Positions 51,093-59,180 of a stretch of 64,000 bases of DNA are shown here, one piece after another. A model generated the notes under the pieces. The model had not been told where the DNA came from. It saw only the letters and a list, made by a program, of their open reading frames with translations, and made no database searches. Both the position numbers and the translations under genes were made by a program. The stretch comes from Enterobacter ludwigii. GTDB taxonomy: Bacteria > Pseudomonadota > Gammaproteobacteria > Enterobacterales > Enterobacteriaceae. Position 1 is the stretch's first letter, and every line of letters starts with the position of its first letter. The stretch lies in NCBI GenBank assembly GCA_900068845.1, contig CEFQ01000012.1:1-64000 (forward strand). The letters are read 5' to 3'.

Positions 51093-51122
51093 TATTGATA
51101 TTTATGTAAATTAATATCAATA
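51093..51122. promoter_or_regulatory. AT-rich inverted repeat upstream of the MFS gene
   Basis: TATTGATATT and AATATCAATA are perfect 10-bp arms around a 10-bp loop, 76 bp before the MFS start. It looks like an operator. Confidence 0.5.
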
Positions 51123-51197
51123 ATTGTTGTTTTGGCGCAGCCAATAAACCCCTTATAACAACCTCACCTGTACTACAAAACAACAACGTGAGGCGTT

Positions 51198-52637
51198 ATG
51201 AGTTCACTTCCTTTAGAAAACACCCTGCCGGTTTCCGAACCGGTACGTTCGGTCAGTGACGTGGCCAGGCTTATCAACACCCGCAGTAAAAATGACAACT
51301 ACGCGCGCATGATTGTGTTCCTCGCGCTCGGCGGCGTGTTCCTCGACGCCTACGATCTCACCACGCTTTCGTACGGCATCGATGATGTGGTGCGCGAGTT
51401 TCAGCTCTCGCCGCTGATCACCGGGTTAGTCACCTCCTCAATTATGGTTGGCACCATTGTCGGCAATTTGGTGGGCGGTTGGCTGACGGATAAATATGGC
51501 CGCTATTCGGTGTTTATGGCCGACATGCTGTTCTTTGTCGTTTCGGCGATTGCGGCGGGCTTAGCGCCGAACATCTGGGTGCTGATTGGCGCGCGCTTTT
51601 TGATGGGCGTAGGTGTTGGAATCGATTTGCCGGTGGCGATGTCGTATCTGGCGGAGTTCTCCAGATTTGCCGGTAAAGGCAACAAAGCCGCCAGACTCGC
51701 GGCCTGGTGCCCAATGTGGTACGCCGCTTCAACGGTATGCTTCCTGCTGATTTTCGCGCTCTACTTCCTGCTGCCGAAAGAACATCTTGACTGGCTGTGG
51801 CGCGCGTCGTTGCTGTTCGGTGCGGTGCCAGCGCTACTGATCATCGCGGTGCGCAGCAAATTTATGAACGAATCGCCATTGTGGGCGGCGAATCAGGGTG
51901 ATCTGAAATCCGCGGTGCGCATTCTGCGTGATTCCTACGGCATTCATGCGCACGAAGCGGAACACCAGGCGCCACCGGCTGCTGCGGCGCCGAAAGTGAG
52001 TTTCCGCGTGCTGTTTGAGAAACCGTGGCGCGAACGCACCATTGTTGCGGGCGTGATGAACATCTGCATCTCGTTTGAATACACCGCCATTGCGTTCTTC
52101 CTGCCGTCGATTCTGGCGCAGTTCCTTGGCGCGGGCGTATTCGAAACCATCTCGGCGTCGCTGGGACTTAACGCGCTGTTCGCCTTTACCGGCGGGCTGC
52201 TCGGTATGCGTCTGGCATGGAAATATCCGTCGCGGCACGTTGCGATTGCCGGGTTTGCATTGCAATTCTTTGCGCTGATCGCGCTGGCGTTGATTGGTCA
52301 TCCTGAAGCCATCGCCGGCATTGTCTTCGCGGTGCTGATGCTCGGCTTGTGGCTGTTTGCCGAAGGATTCGGTCCGGGTGCGCAGCTGATGGTCTATCCG
52401 GCACTTTCCTATCCCACTTCTATCCGCGCCACCGGTGTGGGCTTCAGTCGTGCACTTTCCGGCATCGGCAGTGCGTTAGCGCTGTTCATCCTGCCGATGC
52501 TGCAGGCCGCGCTCGGCACCAACATGTTTTGGGTGGTTTCGCTGGCGGCAATCATTCCGATCTTCTTCCTGCTGGCGGTGCGCCACGAGCCCACGCGCCA
52601 CGACATCGACGATCTTTCACATCAGGAGTTACCATGA
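51198..52637 (+). CDS. MFS transporter (sugar/aromatic-acid porter type)
   Basis: Transporter of 479 residues with twelve predicted helices. The loop 2-3 signature GGWLTDKYGRYSVF and the helix 4-5 block ARFLMGVGVGIDLPVAMSYLAE are clear; the second half has EGFGPGAQLMVYPALSYPTSIRATGVGFSRALS in pieces. Its place between the monooxygenase operon and SsuA suggests a sulfur- or product-related carrier, but the substrate is unknown. Its stop overlaps the start of a truncated gene (ATGA at 52634). Confidence 0.88.
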   Translation: MSSLPLENTLPVSEPVRSVSDVARLINTRSKNDNYARMIVFLALGGVFLDAYDLTTLSYGIDDVVREFQLSPLITGLVTSSIMVGTIVGNLVGGWLTDKYGRYSVFMADMLFFVVSAIAAGLAPNIWVLIGARFLMGVGVGIDLPVAMSYLAEFSRFAGKGNKAARLAAWCPMWYAASTVCFLLIFALYFLLPKEHLDWLWRASLLFGAVPALLIIAVRSKFMNESPLWAANQGDLKSAVRILRDSYGIHAHEAEHQAPPAAAAPKVSFRVLFEKPWRERTIVAGVMNICISFEYTAIAFFLPSILAQFLGAGVFETISASLGLNALFAFTGGLLGMRLAWKYPSRHVAIAGFALQFFALIALALIGHPEAIAGIVFAVLMLGLWLFAEGFGPGAQLMVYPALSYPTSIRATGVGFSRALSGIGSALALFILPMLQAALGTNMFWVVSLAAIIPIFFLLAVRHEPTRHDIDDLSHQELP

Positions 52638-52788
52638 GCTTACTGGCAACACCACGTGGCACATTCACTGCAATCAGCATATGTTGCCCATGTGAACAGT
52701 GATGGAATGCAGATTGTGGCGGCGAATGCTGGCTGAAGCCGAAGCGGGTCACGTGCAGGTGATTGCCAGCGAATGTGAAGGCAGGTAA
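52634..52788 (+). pseudogene. Truncated gene remnant after the MFS gene
   Basis: AGGAG and an ATGA overlap set up translation at 52634 (MSLLATPRGTFTAISIC), but the frame stops after 22 codons at 52700-52702. A second open frame from 52702 (MECRLWRRMLAEAEAGHVQVIASECEGR in pieces) runs to 52788. The break coincides with an iteron-like sequence at 52664-52677, so an original downstream gene was probably lost by recombination there. I cannot name the parent gene. Confidence 0.5.
52664..52677 (-). repeat. Iteron-like copy at the break of a truncated gene
   Basis: TTCACTGCAATCAG is identical over 14 bases to the array iteron at 38000-38013; the flanking ACA and C match too. Confidence 0.65.
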
Positions 52789-52789
52789 T

Positions 52790-52876
52790 AAATGGCGTAA
52801 TGCTTGTCAGTTAAGAGATGAAAACCGCAGTTACCGAGAGTACACATGGTAGCGGCGCGATAAATCGCGCCGCTAC
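52790..52876. repeat. MITE-like element, copy 2 (partial)
   Basis: Begins AATGGCGTAATGCTTGTCAG, continues with GTTAAGAGATG and ends with the GTAGCGGCGCG...CGCGCCGCTAC palindrome. The outer left end and the whole right terminal repeat are missing compared with copies 1 and 3. Confidence 0.65.
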
Positions 52877-52895
52877 GAGAGATGCATTGGACGAC

Positions 52896-53843
52896 TTACT
52901 TCTTATCCAGCGACCAGGTCGCGCTACGCACATCTACTTTTACCGGCAACAGACCTACACGTGTAAAGGTATCCGCTAACGCTTGCTGCTCATCAAACAC
53001 CTGCGGCGACATGCGTGACGCGCCATAAGGCAGACGTTTGATCGTGGTTTGCCAGATAGCTTTATCCAGGCCGGTTGATTTCGACAGAATCGCCGCCGCG
53101 TCATCCGGATTTTTATTCGCCCAATCGCTGAGTTTGCTTAGCTCATCCACCACCTGCTTCGCGGTATCAGGATGACCTTCGGCAAACGGTCGGCTGGCGA
53201 GATAGAAGGTGTAATGCGGCACTAATCCTTCTGCATTGCGGATTTCACGTGCGTTGGCATTGGCTTCCACTTCTGCCAGGTACGGATCCCAAATCACCCA
53301 CGCATCAATCGCGCCTTTCTGAAAGGCAGCGCGCGCATCGGCGGGTGGCAGGTAAACCGGCGTAACGTCCTTATAGTTGAGTCCCGCATCTTCAAGTGCT
53401 TTCACCAGCAGATAATTCACGTCAGAGCCTTTATTCAGGCCGACGCGTTTGCCTTTCAAATCGGCCACGCGCTTGATCGCCGACTCTTTCGGTACCACGA
53501 TGGCTTCAGTTTTAGGGTTAGCCGGTGAATGACCGAGATAGATCAAATCGGCTTTCGCGGCCTGTGCGAAAGCGGGCGGCGCATCGCCGGTAGCCGCCAA
53601 ATCAATGCTGCCGACGTTTAAGCCTTCCAGCATCTGCGGGCCAGCGGGGAATTCCACCCAGCGGATAGCGATACCTTGCTTTTTAAAGGTTTCATCCAAA
53701 GTGCCGCGGTATTTCAGCAGGGCAAAGATGTTGGCCTTCTGATAGCCGATAGTGACGGTTTCTGGGTTAGCGGCAAAGGCATGTGTGGAGAGCAGGCCAA
53801 AACTGAGAGCTAAAGCGCTCAGGACAGGAAGTGTTGCTTTCAT
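52896..53843 (-). CDS. ssuA: Periplasmic sulfonate-binding protein SsuA
   Basis: Binding protein of 315 residues (E. coli SsuA 319). A signal peptide (MKATLPVLSALALSFGLLST, cut after HAFA) is followed by the family fold: VTIGYQKANIFALLKYRG, WVEFPAGPQMLEGL, LAATGDAPPAFAQAA, LKGKRVGLNKGSDVNYLL, AWVIWDPYLAEVE. The ATG at 53843 has GAGAG 7-9 nt upstream, preferred to 53879. No ssuB/ssuC genes are adjacent, so it must use a transporter encoded elsewhere. It is homologous to the sensor domain at 42172-44103. Confidence 0.9.
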   Translation of the reverse strand: MKATLPVLSALALSFGLLSTHAFAANPETVTIGYQKANIFALLKYRGTLDETFKKQGIAIRWVEFPAGPQMLEGLNVGSIDLAATGDAPPAFAQAAKADLIYLGHSPANPKTEAIVVPKESAIKRVADLKGKRVGLNKGSDVNYLLVKALEDAGLNYKDVTPVYLPPADARAAFQKGAIDAWVIWDPYLAEVEANANAREIRNAEGLVPHYTFYLASRPFAEGHPDTAKQVVDELSKLSDWANKNPDDAAAILSKSTGLDKAIWQTTIKRLPYGASRMSPQVFDEQQALADTFTRVGLLPVKVDVRSATWSLDKK

Positions 53844-53947
53844 GATGATTCTCTCGTGGTTTTTCTGCCACCTTAGCAAAGCCCTTATATAACCAATAAA
53901 TAACTAATTTCGATCGCTTATAACTATTATTTATGTGATCTGGATCA

Positions 53948-53961
53948 TTCACTGTAATCAG
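53948..53961 (-). repeat. Perfect isolated iteron upstream of ssuA
   Basis: TTCACTGTAATCAG matches the consensus at all 14 bases, in the ssuA/FUSC-gene intergenic region, 14.5 kb from the array. Confidence 0.7.
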
Positions 53962-54096
53962 CAAATGCGTCTGGATTTCCATAGATGCCTACATAATTAG
54001 CACGGTAATAATTTGTATAACAAATCAAAAAGCCATTACTAAAAGCTTCTGTCAGGATAAGCAATCCCGCCGCTGGCATAAGGTTTTACCTGTTCT

Positions 54097-56139
54097 ATGA
54101 AGTGGTTTTCAAAAAGCGCAGTGCTATTTTCTGCCAAAACCTGTCTTGCTGCTTTTCTGGCTTTTTACATTGCTTTGGAACTCAATCTGGATAAACCGGC
54201 CTGGTCACTGACTACAGTGTACGTTGCCTCGCAGCTCTATTCGGGATCGACGGTATCGAAATCGGTTTTCCGTTTCTTCGGTACCCTATTGGGTGGCCTG
54301 TTTACGCTGCTGATCTATCCCGCCACAGTGCAGGATCCGCTGCTGTTCAGCTTATGCATCTCGCTTTGGGTGGCGGTATGTCTTTATCTCTCGTTGCACG
54401 ACCGCACGCCGAAGAGCTATGTATTTATGCTGGCGGGTTACAGCGCGGCAATTATGGGTTTTCCCGATGTGGTGTCGCCATCGGCCATCACCTACACGGT
54501 GATTTCCCGCGTTGAGGAGATCACCGTCGCCATCGTCTGCAGCAGCCTGGTGCATCGCCTGTTGTGGCCGGTCTCGATGCGTAATCTGTTAGAGCAGAGC
54601 GTCAATCTGTGGTATCAGAACGCGCGCAAGCTGTGCAGCGAACTGGTCACGGCGATGCCAGCGGAGAAGTCGGTGGAACGCGAAGATATTCTGATCCAGA
54701 TGGCCAACTACCCGCTTAACGTCGAAACGCTGATCACCCACTGCGTCTATGAAGGCGATGCCGCGCGGCGGCTGGTGCGCTTAGTCAGCGTACAGTATCA
54801 GCATCTGTCTTATTTCATCCCCACGCTGACGGCAATCGAATCACGCCTGAATCTGCTGGCTCAGCAGCAAATCCGTTTTCCCGACTACATTGCCAATGTC
54901 TTCCAGCAATGCTTACTGTGGCTGAACGGAGAGGATCAACTGCCGGTGCGCGATAAACTCAGCCAGGCACAGGATCAACTGAAACTGGCGTGGCAAGAGG
55001 GCAGGCTCAACAGCGAAGAGAGTATTCTGCTGTTGGGATTATTGGAGCGCTTGCTCAATTTTGTGCGGATTGTCGATGCGTATCACAGTGTTAGCGAGCG
55101 CGTGAGTGAGTGGACGCCTGCGGTAAAAGCCGGAAAGATGGCGCGCGCGCACAAACACGTCGATAAGGGATTGTTGCTGCTGTCATCGTTTACCGCCTTC
55201 ATCGCCACCTTCGTCACCTGCGTATTTTGGATTGGCAGCGGCTGGGTGGATGGCGCCACCGCGCCGATGATGGCCGCGGTGCTCTGCTCCTTCTTCGCCG
55301 GGATGGACAGCCCAATTGCGCCGATGAAGCTGTTCCTCAAAGGCGTGCTGATCTCCGTGGTGATCAGCCTGCTGTATATCACCTTGCTGATCCCGCAGGC
55401 GGTAACCTTCGAAGCGCTGGTGATCTGCCTTGCGCCGGGCTTGCTGGCGCTGGGCTTGGTGATCGCCAATCCTTCCACCAACCTGATTGGCCTGATTGTT
55501 GCCACGCAGATTCCCGGCCTGATTGGCATGAGCCACAACTTCAAACCCGATTTACAGCTTATAGTGAACGCTATTATCTCGACGCTGGTGGGCATTACTT
55601 TCGCGGTGGTGATCACGGCGCTGATCCGCAACAAGCGTCCGTCGTGGACGGCCAAACGCGCGGTGCGCAAAGGTATTCGCGATCTGCTGCAGTTTATCGC
55701 CACGGTGCGGCTCAACAGTGTCACGCTGACCGCGCGTCAGCAGTTTGTCTCGCGCACGCTGGATAAGGTCAACATCATCCTGCCGCGTAAACGTGTCGAT
55801 CCGGTGCCGGAACTGGTCTCCGGCGGTAATCTGATCGCTGAAGCCTGGCTGGGCGCTAACTGTTATGACTACTACACGCGCCATCGAGAGCTGCTGCTCG
55901 CCCATCACATTGAAAGCGCGGCGATGTTTCATGAGTTAAGCCAGTTTCTTAAGCGCAAGTTGAAGTCGCTCCAAACCTCGCCGCCGCCAGAATTGCTGGC
56001 GGAACTGAATACGTTGTTGCTGCGGCTGGAAACGGCGGCGATGCAGGAAAACACACTATTTGCAGCGATGTTCCACCTGTTTAATATCCGCTTAACCTTG
56101 TTTCCGTCAGCGCGCTGGCCGGAAAAGGTTGCGCAATAA
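54097..56139 (+). CDS. FUSC-family inner-membrane exporter (AaeB/YdhK-like)
   Basis: Protein of 680 residues with two membrane blocks of several helices each (about 10-150 and 360-500) and two cytoplasmic parts, the FUSC/AaeB layout (SAKTCLAAFLAFYIALELNLDKPAWSLTTVYV, RFFGTLLGGLFTLL, DRTPKSYVFMLAGYSAAIMGFP, in pieces). AaeB relatives export aromatic carboxylic acids, usually with a periplasmic adaptor. No adaptor (AaeA) or small partner (AaeX/YdhI) gene is seen beside it. Confidence 0.87.
   Translation: MKWFSKSAVLFSAKTCLAAFLAFYIALELNLDKPAWSLTTVYVASQLYSGSTVSKSVFRFFGTLLGGLFTLLIYPATVQDPLLFSLCISLWVAVCLYLSLHDRTPKSYVFMLAGYSAAIMGFPDVVSPSAITYTVISRVEEITVAIVCSSLVHRLLWPVSMRNLLEQSVNLWYQNARKLCSELVTAMPAEKSVEREDILIQMANYPLNVETLITHCVYEGDAARRLVRLVSVQYQHLSYFIPTLTAIESRLNLLAQQQIRFPDYIANVFQQCLLWLNGEDQLPVRDKLSQAQDQLKLAWQEGRLNSEESILLLGLLERLLNFVRIVDAYHSVSERVSEWTPAVKAGKMARAHKHVDKGLLLLSSFTAFIATFVTCVFWIGSGWVDGATAPMMAAVLCSFFAGMDSPIAPMKLFLKGVLISVVISLLYITLLIPQAVTFEALVICLAPGLLALGLVIANPSTNLIGLIVATQIPGLIGMSHNFKPDLQLIVNAIISTLVGITFAVVITALIRNKRPSWTAKRAVRKGIRDLLQFIATVRLNSVTLTARQQFVSRTLDKVNIILPRKRVDPVPELVSGGNLIAEAWLGANCYDYYTRHRELLLAHHIESAAMFHELSQFLKRKLKSLQTSPPPELLAELNTLLLRLETAAMQENTLFAAMFHLFNIRLTLFPSARWPEKVAQ
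54208..54221 (+). repeat. Iteron-like copy inside the FUSC gene
   Basis: CTGACTACAGTGTA, followed by CGTT, matches the array variant CTGACTACAGTGAA at 13 of 14 bases. Confidence 0.45.
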
Positions 56140-56249
56140 ATGGCGTCGCGACAGGAACATGGCATATTTCCGTAGCGGCAGGATTTATCGCGCGCTTTGG
56201 CTTTTTCGCTTACAGTACTGAGCAGCAGGTTTAAAACGGAGTTAAGCAG

Positions 56250-56939
56250 ATGAAAATGATCGGTTTGATTGGCGGCATGAGCTGGGAATCCACCGCGCTC
56301 TATTACCGCATTATCAATGAGCAAGTGAAACAGCAGCTGGGCGGTTTGCACTCTGCGCGTAGCCTGATGTACAGCGTCGATTTTCATGAAATCGAACAGC
56401 TGCAGGCCGCAGGCGAGTGGCAAAAAGCAGGTGAGATCCTGGCGCAAGCGGCGATCAGTCTGGAGAAAGGCGGCGCAGATTTTATCGTGCTCTGTACCAA
56501 CACCATGCACAAAGTCGCGCAACAGATCACCGATGCGGTCAGCATTCCGCTGCTGCATATCGCCGATGCCACGGCACAGCGCATCCGTCAGGCGGGGGTG
56601 AAAAAAGTCGGTTTGCTGGCGACGGCGTTCACCATGGAGCAGGAATTCTACAAAGGCCGACTTAATCAGTCGGAGATTGACGTGTTGGTGCCTGATGCAG
56701 CCGGACGCAAAGTGGTGCACGACATCATCTATCAGGAACTCTGTCTTGGCGTGATCCGCGATGAATCACGCGCGCACTACCGCAAGATTATTGCCGAGCT
56801 GGTGGAGCAGGGCGCAGAGGCGATTATTCTCGGCTGCACCGAGATCACCTTGCTGGTGAAGGCGGAAGATGCCAGCGTTCCGCTGTTTGATACTACGTTG
56901 ATCCACGCAGAAGACGCCGTAAAACTCGCGCTTTCGTAG
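56250..56939 (+). CDS. ygeA: Amino-acid racemase YgeA (Asp/Glu racemase family)
   Basis: Cofactor-independent racemase of 229 residues. The two catalytic cysteines are in LCTNTMH (Cys82) and LGCTEI (Cys196), and the N-terminal GLIGGMSWESTALYY is typical. E. coli YgeA (230 residues) acts broadly on amino acids such as homoserine. It is monocistronic, with an inverted repeat abutting its stop. Confidence 0.92.
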   Translation: MKMIGLIGGMSWESTALYYRIINEQVKQQLGGLHSARSLMYSVDFHEIEQLQAAGEWQKAGEILAQAAISLEKGGADFIVLCTNTMHKVAQQITDAVSIPLLHIADATAQRIRQAGVKKVGLLATAFTMEQEFYKGRLNQSEIDVLVPDAAGRKVVHDIIYQELCLGVIRDESRAHYRKIIAELVEQGAEAIILGCTEITLLVKAEDASVPLFDTTLIHAEDAVKLALS

Positions 56940-56940
56940 G

Positions 56941-56958
56941 GTCGCCATTCATGGCGAC
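56941..56958. repeat. Palindrome abutting the ygeA stop
   Basis: GTCGCCATTCATGGCGAC, preceded by TAGG, belongs to the same family as 4151-4176 and the MITE-like ends. It may end ygeA and lacI-type transcripts from both sides. Confidence 0.65.
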
Positions 56959-56978
56959 CAGACGCGCACCTCACCTAT

Positions 56979-58046
56979 TTATGAGGTGCGCTTCAACTTG
57001 CGCGCCAGCGCCTGCAATTGCTGGGCAATCTCTGCCACATCCACGCCATCCTGCTGCGGCGCCGCGGTGGTTTCACGCAATACCAATTCAGTTTTCAGCA
57101 TCCTCTCTACCACATCGCCGCCTTCCAGCTGCGCCAGCAACCGATCAACGCTGACGGTGCCCAACTGCTGCAGATCCTGACGCACAGTAGTTAAGGGCGG
57201 CTGATACCACGCGCTTTCCGCCGTATCGTCATAGCCAATCAGCGACATTTCCGCTGGGATCTTCACGCCATGCTGATGCAGGGCGCGCATCGCGCCGAGC
57301 GCCATCTGATCGTTGGCGACCAGCAGCGCCTGCGGCAGAGGGGCGTGCAACTGCGTCAGCAGCGCCTGATAACCCGATGCCGCGCTCCAGTCGCCGCTTA
57401 GCACGCAGAACGGCGTCAGCTGATGCGCCGCCAGCGCCTGCTGCCACGCAGCAAAACGTGCACGCGCCGAAGCAGAACTTGCCGGGCCATTCAACACGCC
57501 AATCTGTTGATGACCGAGCGCCACCAGGTGATCGACTGCCTGTTGTGCGCCAGATTCACTTTGATACTGGCATTGCGCGACCTCAGCGCTGCGCTCTACA
57601 TCAAGAAATAGCACCGGCTTGTTATCGCACTGCTGCTGGATCTGCGCTGCTTGCGTGGCATCCAGCGGCAGGTTGATCAGCAACGCATCCACGCGCTGCG
57701 CCAGTAGTTCATGCACGGTGTCCTGCGGCGCGCTGCCGGTATTCGCCATGGCAATCACCAGATGATAACCCTGCGCCGCCGCCCGTTGCTGAATCGCCGA
57801 GGCAATCTGTGCGGGCGCCATCAAGGCCAAATCGCTGGTGGCGAGGCCCAGCGTGCGAGTATTTTTACCTGCCAGCTGCTGCGCCACGCGATTCGGCACA
57901 TAATTGAGCTGCTGCATCGCGGCTTCTACTTTGGCGCGGGTGCGCGGCGAAACCTGTTCGGAATGGTTGAGGACGCGGGAAACAGTTTGATAAGAAACCC
58001 CAGCCAGATGAGCAACATCGTCGAGGGTTACGGAGCGCGCAGTCAT
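56979..58046 (-). CDS. LacI-family transcriptional regulator
   Basis: Repressor of 355 residues. The HTH reads VTLDDVAHLAGVSYQTVSRVLN, followed by the hinge YVPNRVAQQLAGK and a sugar-binding-protein-like domain (HLVALGHQQIGVLNGP, ALLVANDQMALGAMRALHQHG, SLIGYDDTAES). It closely follows the LacI pattern, including the HTH. The ATG at 58046 has AGGAGAG upstream and is preferred to 58100. No lacZ or sugar operon is adjacent; ydcF is divergent. Confidence 0.9.
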   Translation of the reverse strand: MTARSVTLDDVAHLAGVSYQTVSRVLNHSEQVSPRTRAKVEAAMQQLNYVPNRVAQQLAGKNTRTLGLATSDLALMAPAQIASAIQQRAAAQGYHLVIAMANTGSAPQDTVHELLAQRVDALLINLPLDATQAAQIQQQCDNKPVLFLDVERSAEVAQCQYQSESGAQQAVDHLVALGHQQIGVLNGPASSASARARFAAWQQALAAHQLTPFCVLSGDWSAASGYQALLTQLHAPLPQALLVANDQMALGAMRALHQHGVKIPAEMSLIGYDDTAESAWYQPPLTTVRQDLQQLGTVSVDRLLAQLEGGDVVERMLKTELVLRETTAAPQQDGVDVAEIAQQLQALARKLKRTS

Positions 58047-58145
58047 GAATCTCTCCTGAAGATTAAGCTGCGAGTGTAGCAAATTTTTCCCTGCCGACAC
58101 GTACTTAAGCCGCTACACTGCCAAAGGTAAAAAGAGGAGAGCCGG

Positions 58146-58913
58146 ATGCAGCTTAATAACGATCAGATTCAGGATATCAATACCCTGGCGGCCTGGCTGG
58201 CGCTGGATCAGATGCCACAAGATGGCACGCTCGACATCGATTTAGCGATTCTTGCCGGTCATGCCGTGTTACCAAACGTGGAAGCCGTGATTGCCGTAGC
58301 GAAAAAGTATCAGCTGCCGTTATTGATCAGCGGCGGCATAGGCCACTCAACTTCGCTACTGGTGGAGATGCTAGCGTCGCATCCGCTGTATCGCCAAATC
58401 GACAGCAAAGGCAAAAGCGAAGCCGAGTTGTTAGGCGATGTAGCTCGCGTATTTGCCGCGCTGCCGGATGAACTGCTATTGCTGGAAACCGCCTCACGCA
58501 ACTGCGGTGAAAACGCCGCCTTGAGCCAAAAGTTACTGGATGGGCACAGCTGGCAGCCGCAGCGTGTGCTGCTGGTGCAGGATCCGCTGATGCAGCGTCG
58601 CACCCTGGAAACGTTCCGCTATCAATGGCGCGATCGCGCGGATGCGCCGGAGTTTATTAGCTGGCCGGTGTTTGTACCGCAGGTAATGATGGATGCCGGC
58701 ATGCTGCGCATTATCGGCGCGCCGCCGCAGGGATTGTGGTCGATGGAGCGTTTTCTGTCGCTGCTGATGGGGGAAATCCAGCGCCTGCGCGATGATGAAA
58801 ACGGCTACGGGCCGCGCGGTAGCGGCTTCCTTGGCCACGTAGAGATCCCGGAAGAAGTGGAAGCAGGATGGCAGCGTCTGAAGCAGCTGCCGGGCGTGCA
58901 GTCACGGTTGTAA
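58146..58913 (+). CDS. ydcF: DUF218 protein YdcF
   Basis: Protein of 255 residues similar along its whole length to E. coli YdcF (266), a Rossmann-like fold protein that binds S-adenosylmethionine. Shared blocks are ILAGHAVLPN, PLLISGGIGHST, NCGENA, VQDPLMQRRT, FVPQ and RLRDDENGYGPRG. No membrane segment. The cellular role is unknown. Confidence 0.9.
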   Translation: MQLNNDQIQDINTLAAWLALDQMPQDGTLDIDLAILAGHAVLPNVEAVIAVAKKYQLPLLISGGIGHSTSLLVEMLASHPLYRQIDSKGKSEAELLGDVARVFAALPDELLLLETASRNCGENAALSQKLLDGHSWQPQRVLLVQDPLMQRRTLETFRYQWRDRADAPEFISWPVFVPQVMMDAGMLRIIGAPPQGLWSMERFLSLLMGEIQRLRDDENGYGPRGSGFLGHVEIPEEVEAGWQRLKQLPGVQSRL

Positions 58914-58938
58914 CAAACGATCGCGCATTCCCGTAGCG

Positions 58939-58978
58939 GCGCAATGTATTGCGCGTAGGGTCGTCATTAATGACGACC
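58939..58978. repeat. Two adjacent palindromes of the intergenic repeat family
   Basis: GCGCAATGTATTGCGC (58939-58954) is followed by GGTCGTCATTAATGACGACC (58959-58978, perfect). They are downstream of ydcF and next to the full-length element at 59011. Confidence 0.65.
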
Positions 58979-59010
58979 GTTTCAATGGCCGCACAAGGAT
59001 GGTGTCCTTG

Positions 59011-59175
59011 TCGCCATAAATGGCTAATGCTCGTCATTTAAGAGATGAAAATCCTCATTACCGAGTGCACACAATGTAGCGGCGCAATTCATTGCGCGAT
59101 AAATCGTGCCGCTACAGAAGGTGCGGCGATTTGATACGGCGCTCAACTGACGAGCATTACGCCATTTATGGCGAC
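59011..59175. repeat. MITE-like intergenic element, copy 3 (full length)
   Basis: A 165-bp element with terminal inverted repeats 59011-59037 and 59148-59175 that match over 27 bases with one single-base gap (GTCGCCATAAATGGC at the tip). The interior holds TTAAGAGATG and the GTAGCGGCGC/GCCGCTAC palindrome. It lies between convergent ydcF and the PanE-like gene. No target duplication was seen. Confidence 0.8.
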
Positions 59176-59180
59176 CGCTG

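Noticed and set aside
55083..55724. 213-codon minus-strand frame inside the FUSC gene
   Set aside because: It is antisense to membrane-helix coding sequence and has no family pattern.
55929..56720. 263-codon minus-strand frame across the FUSC gene end and ygeA
   Set aside because: Both genes under it are clear family members; the frame has no recognisable domain.
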